A model generated the notes under the pieces. That model was not told where the DNA came from and made no database searches. It saw only the letters and a list, made by a program, of their open reading frames with translations. A DNA stretch of 64,000 bases, from NCBI RefSeq assembly GCF_963666545.1, contig NZ_OY762899.1, forward strand, positions 3,662,365 to 3,726,364, in the 5' to 3' direction. A program made the position numbers and the translations under genes. Of the stretch, positions 42,018 to 49,984 are shown piece after piece. Positions within the stretch are counted from its first letter, which is position 1. Each line of letters begins with the position of its first letter. The DNA is from an uncultured Bacteroides sp. (GTDB lineage Bacteria > Bacteroidota > Bacteroidia > Bacteroidales > Bacteroidaceae).

Positions 42018-42332
42018 TATGAAATTTATCCCAGACTGACGAGATACCATCTGGACGGCAGGTATCGAATTGATAACAACCTAGGTGAAAATAGCATCCG
42101 ACCACTGGCCTTGGGAAGAAAGAACTATTTATTTTGCGGCAACGATGACGCCGCAGAAGATGCTGCTGTGATCTATTCTTTAATGGGGTGTTGCAAAGCC
42201 GGTGAAGTGAATTTTAGGGACTGGCTGGTGTACGTACTGGAAAGCATACATGACTACGACAAAGACTATAGTAAAGACTTGGAAGAACTCTTACCTCATA
42301 ACTGGAAATCAAAAAACTACGAACAGCTCTAA
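42018..42332 (+). pseudogene. tnpC: IS66 transposase TnpC, 3' part
   Basis: Reads YEIYPRLTRYHLDG then NNLGENSIRPLALGRKN, which holds the third catalytic Glu, and the C-terminal NYLFCGNDDAAEDAAVIYSL. It has no start of its own. Joined in frame to the 5' part it gives about 548 aa, normal for IS66 transposases. Confidence 0.92.
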
Positions 42333-42555
42333 ATCCCCTCTGAATGTTTTGTAAGTTTTGCTCAGACATCTAACAAAAAATGGAAAAGGAAGCATTAGAA
42401 TTATATCGTGGTGACGCACTTAACCGAATGCTTACAATAGACTGATGGCGAAAATAGGCTGTTTTTGTTTTGTTGATAAGACAATTTTTTTTTTAGTATA
42501 GAACTTCACCAAGAGGAATTACTACTGAATGTCAGTCCCTTGTGCTTCATGCGCC

Positions 42556-43848
42556 TTAGCGACTATTTGCATTATTTTTTTGAGGTAGGTATATTGGTAA
42601 TTTGTGAAACTTGAGATAAGTATCTATGAGCGTATTGTTGTTAATTAGATTTTCATCTTTATTTAATTGTAAACAGCCTTTTTTACTTGGATAAATCACA
42701 AGACAATTAATAATTGTTGTATCATCTAAATCTCTGTTTAACACCTTTCTTCTCAAAGATATACTTCTTGCATATCCAGACAATTGTCTTACATTGTCAT
42801 GGCGTGTTTTATCTTCCCATTGTGGGATATATTTAGTGTCGATAATTAATTCCTCATCAAATTTCACAAAGTCAATTTCATTTCCATAAGTACTTATATG
42901 ATAGTGTATTTGATGATCATATGCTTTTTTCAACTGAGCATACACATACAATTCAAACAACAAAGACATATCTACCCAAAAAGGTGGCAATGTCCTATCT
43001 ACATCCTTTTTTATTAACTCAATATTATAACTAAAACGCTTCAGGATTAGTTTTGCTATTCTCAAAGCCTCGCCATACTCCTTGTATAGCGGATTTACTT
43101 TAAATTGCTTTATCTGTTGTAGAGGTATCTCACTGCTTACAGAAGTCATAGCGCCAAGGCAATAGGTACATATTTGTTTTAACTCTTTATAACAACTAAT
43201 GCTCGGATTCGTTTCTATAAACCTTTCTGCGAATAGCAGTGTTTTTTTTAGTATCTTGTTTTCAAAACAGTCCGTAGAATAGTTCTGAAACCGACACATT
43301 GTCCGATTTGTTTGCCCAGATGAATAGTTACGCTTGATGCTTTGATCCAGCAGAATCTTGCCTTTTATTTTACTTCTCAAGTTTTCTTCTTGTTGAATGT
43401 AATTATATTTGAGACCTCGTTGAACAATACTCTGGGTCAATTTCAAAAAATGGATTATTATGATAGGTGTTAACTCAATACAATCTGTATCCACTTCGAT
43501 AGGCTTTTGATTGAACTCAATACCATATATTTTCCCCAATTTATTGGATACATCTCTACAATCACTATTAAAGCAATGCATAAACATCGACATGAAATCA
43601 AGTTCAGGTATTTTAGGCTCAACGTATATTGCACATTCTTTTTCTTTTATCCATTTTAGCCCAATAAAGTATTTTGCCTGTAAAATGGAATGACTTCGAT
43701 TACTCCAATCAAGTCCTAACAATTGTTCAGGCTTAGCAGGATTGTAATTGTCACTGTTTAATAATGCCAACAGATCAGTATACTCCTCGCTTCCTATATC
43801 AAGGGGGAGCGATTCTTGTTCTTTTATAATCAGTATCTTATTGTTCAT
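42556..43848 (-). CDS. mcrC: McrC, 5-methylcytosine restriction system nuclease
   Basis: 430 aa. N-terminal DUF524-type region and a C-terminal PD-(D/E)xK nuclease with IDFVKFDEELIIDTKYIPQWED, where the Asp and the IIDTKY block supply the active site. McrC is the nuclease partner that docks on the McrB hexamer. Overlaps mcrB by 11 bp and is the last gene of the defence operon, 120 bp from the IS66 end. Length is typical for the longer McrC group. Confidence 0.9.
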   Translation of the reverse strand: MNNKILIIKEQESLPLDIGSEEYTDLLALLNSDNYNPAKPEQLLGLDWSNRSHSILQAKYFIGLKWIKEKECAIYVEPKIPELDFMSMFMHCFNSDCRDVSNKLGKIYGIEFNQKPIEVDTDCIELTPIIIIHFLKLTQSIVQRGLKYNYIQQEENLRSKIKGKILLDQSIKRNYSSGQTNRTMCRFQNYSTDCFENKILKKTLLFAERFIETNPSISCYKELKQICTYCLGAMTSVSSEIPLQQIKQFKVNPLYKEYGEALRIAKLILKRFSYNIELIKKDVDRTLPPFWVDMSLLFELYVYAQLKKAYDHQIHYHISTYGNEIDFVKFDEELIIDTKYIPQWEDKTRHDNVRQLSGYARSISLRRKVLNRDLDDTTIINCLVIYPSKKGCLQLNKDENLINNNTLIDTYLKFHKLPIYLPQKNNANSR

Positions 43849-46294
43849 TGGCCGTTTGAACTGACATCATGGATAATTGTTCTATGCAATCATACTTACC
43901 CTCATTATTTTTAGACAAATTGAGTATTCCATCATTCGCGTACTCCCTTAAAAGTGGCTTAATTTCATATTCTAATTTGCTGGAAATTTTTGTTTCGAAA
44001 TCTGTTTGCTTAGTTAAATCTACCATAAAATAACTGTGCCCTATCATCAAATCATCAACGTTAAATTCAGAATTGATCCCATCGCAGATTAATCTATTGA
44101 CAGAATTATAAAGTCCCGTTGCTATCATTTTCTGATTTTTATCATTGTCATAGTAAGCTTCTATTACTGTGACATCAGCAGGTACAGAGACAAACGCAAA
44201 TCTTCTGCGGATGGCGTAGTCAATATAGCCAACACTTCTATCAGCCGTATTCATTGTTCCAATGATATACAAATTTGCTGGTACTCCAAATTCGTTTTGT
44301 GAGTAAGGTAGTTTAGCTGTAAGTTCATTAATTTCTCCTATTCGCTTATCTGCTTCAAGAAGGGTGATGAGTTCTCCTAATATTTTAGATATGTTTCCTC
44401 GATTTATTTCATCAATAATCAAAACATAGTTTTGAGCATCTTTAATATAAACCCTTTCCTTTCGGAGAGTAGTGAGAAAAACTTGGATTGCAGATTCTTT
44501 GTCTTTATCTGACAAATCATTTGTGTCTAAAACATCCTCTTCCATGGTGTTTTTATGGTCTACGATATATTTTAAAACTGCCCAATAAGCAGATGTGTCA
44601 CAACCCTTTATCACACTTCGTATTTCACTATTAATATCTTGTATAGCATTAACTTTTGCTTGGGTGTCAAAAGACAAATACAATTTTCGAAGTCGGTCTT
44701 TAGAGACTATATTTCTTGACCAAATCTTTTCGTCATTACCGCTATTATATCTAAAGTTAAGATTATTATTGGAATTTGGTTTGAATTCAATATCAACGCC
44801 AGTCTTTGTTTTTAATGATTTAACTGCTTTCGATAAAATATTTTCTATTAGTTGACTATATATATCATCAAATTCTAACTCTGTCGATATATTCTTAGAT
44901 AGAGAGATTGTATTAAGCAATGCACGATCACAAATCTCTTTAAATAATCCTCCTTTGGGCTCGAAAACAACACTATTCAAATTATTTACCGGTTTAAAAT
45001 CTTCAACAAATTCCTCATAATCCATTGATTGATGAAAGGTGGTAAAACTAATTTGTCCTTCACTTTTCAATCTATTATATTCTTCCATAACGACATTTCG
45101 GTCGCCAAATTTGGAAAATGCAGGGTTGCAGATTGCAACAGCTAGTTCTGCCGTCTTATAAGTTTTTCCCGTTCCGGGAGCACCTTGAACTATGATTTGC
45201 TTTTTTGAAAGAAGTAAATTTCTTATAATATCATCTTCGTATTGATTAATATCATAATTACTGGTAATTATATCCATAATTGTATTTCTAAATCCTTCAT
45301 CTTTTTTTGTTAGTGTTTTTTGAGGCAAAGAAACTGGCGAAGTCCATACTCCGTTATATTCCCATGATACTTTTCGCCTATTTTTGAATTCGTCAACAGA
45401 ATCCTCATAAAAGTAGTCAGATTCGACGACACCATAACCGAGAACTTCATACAGTCCTTTTTTGACAATAATAGAATCGCCAATTTTTACATTATTATAA
45501 AAATCAAAACACGCCTTCGCATCATTTGATTTACTTGTATTTGTTCCATACGATGCTTGTAGCTCTTTATTGATTTCTGTTTGACTCTTGTATTGTGATA
45601 AATCCTCAAGCTCATCCCAACCAATAGCCATTACACCATCATTGTAAAAATCTTCCCAGAAACAAGCACCATCACCGGGAGCATACACCCACGTATTTCG
45701 ACGGTCTTTTATTACCTGCGAAGCTATTTCCCATAGCTCACGACTATATTCAAAAATATCCGTATCCCCTCTTAAGTTTAAAAGGAACTGCTGCAAATCC
45801 GAAACTTTCTTAGATTTCACATCATTCAAACCTTTTGACTCGGCGGCAATGCGTAACATTGCCGGATTAAATACTGATACTATACTTTTATTTGAATATA
45901 GAAAGGCAATTTTCCATTTAAAGGCATCGCCAAGGTCTAAATTATCAATTTCTTGAAGATTCCCACTATTGGCGGCGTTAGCAACCTGACAAATAATTTT
46001 TTTAATATTTTCAAATGCCTCCTCTTTGCCTTTTCCATATTTAGCCAGCCAAGCGTATTCTTCATCATGAATGTAATTGTTGTCATTCCTTTTGGGAATT
46101 ACGTTGTATTTGTATATTCCAAATTTGTAAGAAGATCCACCCCATATACTACCTAAGTCGGACGTTACAGCTTCCAGCCAATAGCAAAAAGAGTCTTTCT
46201 TATTTAGATTTGTGTACCTGTCAATAGACATTGCATTAAGTATTCCTAAAGGAAATTCAGCACAAAACGAATCATATAACTCATCACTTGTCAT
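43838..46294 (-). CDS. mcrB: McrB-type GTPase with EVE-like domain
   Basis: 818 aa. An unrecognised N-terminal region (about 1-195); then an EVE/PUA-like reader domain (about 205-330, starting WVYAPGDGACFWEDFYNDGVMAIGWDELEDLSQY); then the AAA+ GTPase motor: P-loop QGAPGTGKTYKTAELA (about 370), Walker B VLIIDEINRGNISKILGELI (about 625) and MNTADRS (about 680, the family signature). EVE domains are known to bind modified bases, so this McrB may recognise cytosine modifications other than, or in addition to, 5-methylcytosine. Longer than E. coli McrB. Confidence 0.9.
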   Translation of the reverse strand: MTSDELYDSFCAEFPLGILNAMSIDRYTNLNKKDSFCYWLEAVTSDLGSIWGGSSYKFGIYKYNVIPKRNDNNYIHDEEYAWLAKYGKGKEEAFENIKKIICQVANAANSGNLQEIDNLDLGDAFKWKIAFLYSNKSIVSVFNPAMLRIAAESKGLNDVKSKKVSDLQQFLLNLRGDTDIFEYSRELWEIASQVIKDRRNTWVYAPGDGACFWEDFYNDGVMAIGWDELEDLSQYKSQTEINKELQASYGTNTSKSNDAKACFDFYNNVKIGDSIIVKKGLYEVLGYGVVESDYFYEDSVDEFKNRRKVSWEYNGVWTSPVSLPQKTLTKKDEGFRNTIMDIITSNYDINQYEDDIIRNLLLSKKQIIVQGAPGTGKTYKTAELAVAICNPAFSKFGDRNVVMEEYNRLKSEGQISFTTFHQSMDYEEFVEDFKPVNNLNSVVFEPKGGLFKEICDRALLNTISLSKNISTELEFDDIYSQLIENILSKAVKSLKTKTGVDIEFKPNSNNNLNFRYNSGNDEKIWSRNIVSKDRLRKLYLSFDTQAKVNAIQDINSEIRSVIKGCDTSAYWAVLKYIVDHKNTMEEDVLDTNDLSDKDKESAIQVFLTTLRKERVYIKDAQNYVLIIDEINRGNISKILGELITLLEADKRIGEINELTAKLPYSQNEFGVPANLYIIGTMNTADRSVGYIDYAIRRRFAFVSVPADVTVIEAYYDNDKNQKMIATGLYNSVNRLICDGINSEFNVDDLMIGHSYFMVDLTKQTDFETKISSKLEYEIKPLLREYANDGILNLSKNNEGKYDCIEQLSMMSVQTANEQ

Positions 46295-46317
46295 AGTCTA
46301 ATAGTCCATTTGTATTA

Positions 46318-46935
46318 TTATACTGTATTTTTATTACTTACAAATTCAAATCTCGCTAAATTAAGCTGTTGAAGACGATATCTTAATGCGGCTTCTGAGA
46401 CACCGTAACGTTTCATTAAATCATCTCTTATTCCACACCAAATACCGAAAGTCCAATTATTCTGAACGTGTAGAAAATCTTTTGCTTTCGCTTTCTTCGA
46501 CCTTGATAATATAGCTAAAAACGCATTCTTCACTTTGTGTTCCGGCATTAAAAAGCAACTTGCAAAGTAATTTGCTTCTTGTTCAATTGGATTCTTCCAT
46601 ACTCCCTCTTCTGTAATTTCGTCATTCAAGCAATAAAAGGAGTTTTGTGTTAATTGGTGAGATAAGAAGTAGTGTCCTAATTCGTGGGCTATCGTGAAAT
46701 GTTTACGTCCATCGTTATCAATCGAACGATTAAGCATTATGTATGATTGTCCGTTAGAATACTTGGTCAGTGCTCCAACGAAATCGGCATTAAGAGAGTT
46801 CATTTCTCGAAATTTTATCCCTTCAGCCTCCATTATTTCGTTGAAAACTTTGTGAACGCCTCCTCTTTTGACGTACTTTGTCAATATGTCATTGGCGATT
46901 TGTTCTATCCCTCTATTTTCCATATTCCTCTTCAT
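46318..46935 (-). CDS. ImmA/IrrE-family metallopeptidase
   Basis: 205 aa. Zinc-protease motif HELGH within HFTIAHELGHYFLSH, and a second acidic residue in EQEANYFASCFLMP, the ImmA/IrrE signature. An alternative start at 46923 (MENRG) is preceded by gaagagg in the right place for a ribosome-binding site, and may be the real one; it overlaps the hsdS stop. ImmA-type proteases cleave XRE-family repressors in response to a signal. The operon begins with such an XRE gene. No separate ImmA partner is seen. Confidence 0.88.
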   Translation of the reverse strand: MKRNMENRGIEQIANDILTKYVKRGGVHKVFNEIMEAEGIKFREMNSLNADFVGALTKYSNGQSYIMLNRSIDNDGRKHFTIAHELGHYFLSHQLTQNSFYCLNDEITEEGVWKNPIEQEANYFASCFLMPEHKVKNAFLAILSRSKKAKAKDFLHVQNNWTFGIWCGIRDDLMKRYGVSEAALRYRLQQLNLARFEFVSNKNTV

Positions 46936-48361
46936 CCATTACGTTGAATATTTCTCGGAGAGTCGTTTTGTCAATTTCTCCTCTTGCGGCAAGACCTTGA
47001 CTTGACAGCCATAATTCAAAACGTTGGTCTTGTTGCTGGGATAAGTTGATTATTGGGGTCTTTTCTTCTTTTAAGCCAACTTGAAAATTATCGTTTTTAG
47101 GCGTTGGCTTGTACTCAACCTTTGCTTCAGCAGCTACATTGACAGTTTGTATTTGCTCCTGATACATTTCCTTAAACCCAACTTGACCATTCATCAGCAT
47201 AGGCAACAACCAATCGCGAAGAGATGCGAGGCGTTGATTTTCTTTCTCTCTGGATTCCATTTCTCCATTCAATGGAATAATTATATTAGAAAATTTCTTC
47301 TGAATATTATCAGAGGGCTTTATAATTGACATATTTTCTAAGAATTCTTTTCTTAATTCAACTTGGCCTGTCGAACCCTCCGCAGCCCGCTCTATATCTT
47401 TTTCCGATTTTAACATCCAGTAATTAAGATACTCTGTATTTATCAGATCAGGATTACCTCTAACAATTGTAACATGTGAATCAACTGTAGATTTTTCCTC
47501 TTGAATATATTTCACAAATGCAACTCTACCCAGAGTTCCAACTCCTGTAGAATTAACAAGCACATCTCCTAGTTCTATGAATCTCTCATCATTTATACTT
47601 AACTTATTATCATGTCTCCTTCCTAACCCAAATGAGATTGTTTGATTACGAATACATTTTTGATTCAGCACCAAATGCCCTCCTTCTTCAACATATTTGG
47701 GAGAAATACCACGTCTTATTAATGAAGTTATCTCAATCAAGGTTTTCACTTCCCATCCTTCAGGAATCTCTCGTTTCAACTTTTCGTTATACACCATTTT
47801 GCCGCCCGACGATTTGTAGGGTTTGCCTTTCACATCAGGGAAATCGAATTGTACAAACCAATAATCGTAAATCGTTTTTGCCATCGCTTCCAATTCGACA
47901 TTTATTCGATTGTTGAGTTCGATTTTATCGTCTAAGGAAGAAAGGATTTTTAAAATATAAGATTGTTTTTCTAGGTCTGGTATTCTTATTTGATACTCTC
48001 CTAACTGATTAATTGTTATTTGAGATTGACAAGAACCTGTATCCAACGCTCTTAAATTACTATTTTTCAAATAATAATAAAGATATCTGTAAAGAACTTC
48101 CTTTTCTTCTTCAAATATAATGATTGATAAATTTGTGATAAAGCATTTTGCTGGAGCTATTTTCACATCACCAATTCCGCCTACACCTCTAGCTATTACA
48201 ATTAACCTTTCTCTTTCATCTGTATATTCTGGATAAAAACCTCCAAATTTATATCCACTAAATATAGAATAACCAGATTTACAAAGTTTATTTGGGACTG
48301 GCATTTTTCCATATTTAAACTCACATATTTCGTTTAATTTAAAGAATTTATTCTCATTCAT
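46913..48361 (-). CDS. hsdS: Type I restriction system specificity subunit HsdS
   Basis: 482 aa. Two target-recognition domains (about 1-170 and about 190-385) separated by conserved helices (NNRINVELEAMAKTIYDYWFVQFDFPDVKGKPYKSSGGKMV). The recognised DNA sequence cannot be read from the protein. It has an unusual charged tail of about 90 aa (EQIQTVNVAAEAKVEYKP... to FNVMDEEEYGK) after the last TRD. Overlaps hsdM by 8 bp and immA by 11-23 bp. No inverted partial hsdS copy or recombinase is present, so no shuffling is evident. Confidence 0.93.
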   Translation of the reverse strand: MNENKFFKLNEICEFKYGKMPVPNKLCKSGYSIFSGYKFGGFYPEYTDERERLIVIARGVGGIGDVKIAPAKCFITNLSIIIFEEEKEVLYRYLYYYLKNSNLRALDTGSCQSQITINQLGEYQIRIPDLEKQSYILKILSSLDDKIELNNRINVELEAMAKTIYDYWFVQFDFPDVKGKPYKSSGGKMVYNEKLKREIPEGWEVKTLIEITSLIRRGISPKYVEEGGHLVLNQKCIRNQTISFGLGRRHDNKLSINDERFIELGDVLVNSTGVGTLGRVAFVKYIQEEKSTVDSHVTIVRGNPDLINTEYLNYWMLKSEKDIERAAEGSTGQVELRKEFLENMSIIKPSDNIQKKFSNIIIPLNGEMESREKENQRLASLRDWLLPMLMNGQVGFKEMYQEQIQTVNVAAEAKVEYKPTPKNDNFQVGLKEEKTPIINLSQQQDQRFELWLSSQGLAARGEIDKTTLREIFNVMDEEEYGK

Positions 48362-49982
48362 ACCTCAACCCTCCCAATTGTTTTTTTATCTCCTCTTCCA
48401 ATCGGTGCGATTCCGCAAAAAGCGAATCGAGCGTATCGGCATAGTTTTTCATTTTATCGGCAAATTCTTCAGCAGTAATATCTACATATTCAATCTTTAC
48501 CTCGAAGTATTGCCCCGCGCTGAACGAGTGGTTTTTGTTTTTAATTTCTTCCGCACTTACCACTATTGAAAAATCGTCTTCGGCACGTTTGTGGTTCATC
48601 GCGTCGATAATGCGTTGCTCTTCGGCAGGAGTGAGTACGGTGCGTTGGTTTTTGCCTTCTTTCACGGTTTCGCCCAATTTACTGGCATCTACTAATACAA
48701 TATGCTCCGTATCGGCTTGCTTGTCTAAAAACAGTACGCTTACATTGGTTCCCGTGCTGGCGAATATATTACTCGGCATACTTACCACGCCGCGGAGAAG
48801 TTTGCGATCAATCATTGCTTCGCGTATTCTCTTTTCAATACCGCTTTGTGCTGTGATAAATCCCGTAGGTACTACAATTGCCGCTTTACCTGTATCGCTC
48901 AGGCTGTACATAATGTGCTGAATAAACATCAGGTAAATAGACATCTTATCTTTATCCTTATTCGGCACTTTAGGTATGCCCGCAAAAAAGCGTTCTTTGA
49001 AACTATCTTTCTCCAAATCGTCGCGAAAGTCGGAAAAATCGAGTTTGAAAGGCGGATTGGACACAATGTAATCGAATTTTCGATTGAGATAGAAAGGCTC
49101 GGCAATGGTATTGGTTTTTATTACGTTGGGGATGCTGTGTGTCAGATTGTTCAGAATCAGATTCAATCGCAGCATTGTACTTGACTTTTGTGAAATATCT
49201 TCGGAATATATAGTACACTTGTCTTCTCCTATGTTGTGAGCCAAACTCATCAACAACGACCCCGACCCCACACTTGGGTCATAACATCTTACCTGTTTCA
49301 CTTCGTTCTCTACTAAAATGCTGGCTATAATTCGTGCAACAGCATTAGGGGTATAGTATTCGGCATACTTCCCTCCCGAGTCGGAGTTGTAATCTTTGAT
49401 AAGGTATTCGAAAATATCTTTGAAGAAATCATATTTTTCCTGGAAATAATCTTCAAAACTCTCTTCGAAACTGAATTCAAATAACTTATTAACCAATGCT
49501 CTACAGAAAGAATCACGTTGCGAACTGTCTGTAATAAACTGACTAATATCATCGAACAATTTATCCTTAGCTCCGGAGAAAGATTTGATAGAAAACACAT
49601 CGGCATTTTCAATACTTATTCCCCGCAATGTGTCATCAAATGTCTTCCCGAAATCGTCTTGATTTTGATTATTGTAAAGGTGCGAAATCAGTTGGTAAGG
49701 CTTCAGCCGTATAACATTGGGACTGAGTGAAGCCAATAAAAATTTATAGTCCTCTTCGCTCATTGCCGCCAATGCTTCGGAAAGATTTTCGGCAGTTGCC
49801 AGTTCCGGCATCTCCCGCTTCACTTCGAATCGAAACTTATCATTGAGATATTTATATAAGAAAATTTGGGTAATGATTTTAAATTCATTTCCATCATTAC
49901 CCAGCCCGTAGTTAGCACAAACGCTTTTCAGGCTGTCGATTAACTGCTTAGTTTTAGTTGTAAAACTTATATCTTGTGTCAT
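48354..49982 (-). CDS. hsdM: Type I DNA methyltransferase subunit HsdM
   Basis: 542 aa. HsdM N-terminal helical domain, SAM-binding motif DPSVGSGSLLMSLA and catalytic motif NPPF (FDYIVSNPPFKLDF), the N6-adenine methyltransferase type. Acts with HsdS to methylate host DNA and with HsdR to cut unmodified DNA. Starts 2 bp after hsdR. Complete. Confidence 0.95.
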   Translation of the reverse strand: MTQDISFTTKTKQLIDSLKSVCANYGLGNDGNEFKIITQIFLYKYLNDKFRFEVKREMPELATAENLSEALAAMSEEDYKFLLASLSPNVIRLKPYQLISHLYNNQNQDDFGKTFDDTLRGISIENADVFSIKSFSGAKDKLFDDISQFITDSSQRDSFCRALVNKLFEFSFEESFEDYFQEKYDFFKDIFEYLIKDYNSDSGGKYAEYYTPNAVARIIASILVENEVKQVRCYDPSVGSGSLLMSLAHNIGEDKCTIYSEDISQKSSTMLRLNLILNNLTHSIPNVIKTNTIAEPFYLNRKFDYIVSNPPFKLDFSDFRDDLEKDSFKERFFAGIPKVPNKDKDKMSIYLMFIQHIMYSLSDTGKAAIVVPTGFITAQSGIEKRIREAMIDRKLLRGVVSMPSNIFASTGTNVSVLFLDKQADTEHIVLVDASKLGETVKEGKNQRTVLTPAEEQRIIDAMNHKRAEDDFSIVVSAEEIKNKNHSFSAGQYFEVKIEYVDITAEEFADKMKNYADTLDSLFAESHRLEEEIKKQLGGLRYE

Positions 49983-49984
49983 CT

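Larger units (their letters stand above)
37207..42435 (+). mobile_element. IS66-family insertion sequence, interrupted by an IS21-family element
   Basis: Terminal inverted repeats start GTAAGCATTCGGT (37207) and end ACCGAATGCTTAC (42435). The flanks carry a perfect 8-bp target duplication, AATAGACT, at 37199-37206 and 42436-42443, the size expected for IS66. Without the inserted IS21 and its duplicated target the element would be about 2.58 kb, normal for IS66. It encodes tnpA, tnpB and a split tnpC. It lies between the McrC end (42556) and the AAA_14 start (37029). Confidence 0.95.

Noticed and set aside
42436-42555. Possible gene between McrC and IS66
   Set aside because: Only 120 bp, AT-rich with a long T-run; nothing coding recognised.
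46913-48361. Phase-variable shuffling of hsdS
   Set aside because: No inverted partial hsdS copy, no tyrosine recombinase and no long inverted repeats were seen around hsdS.
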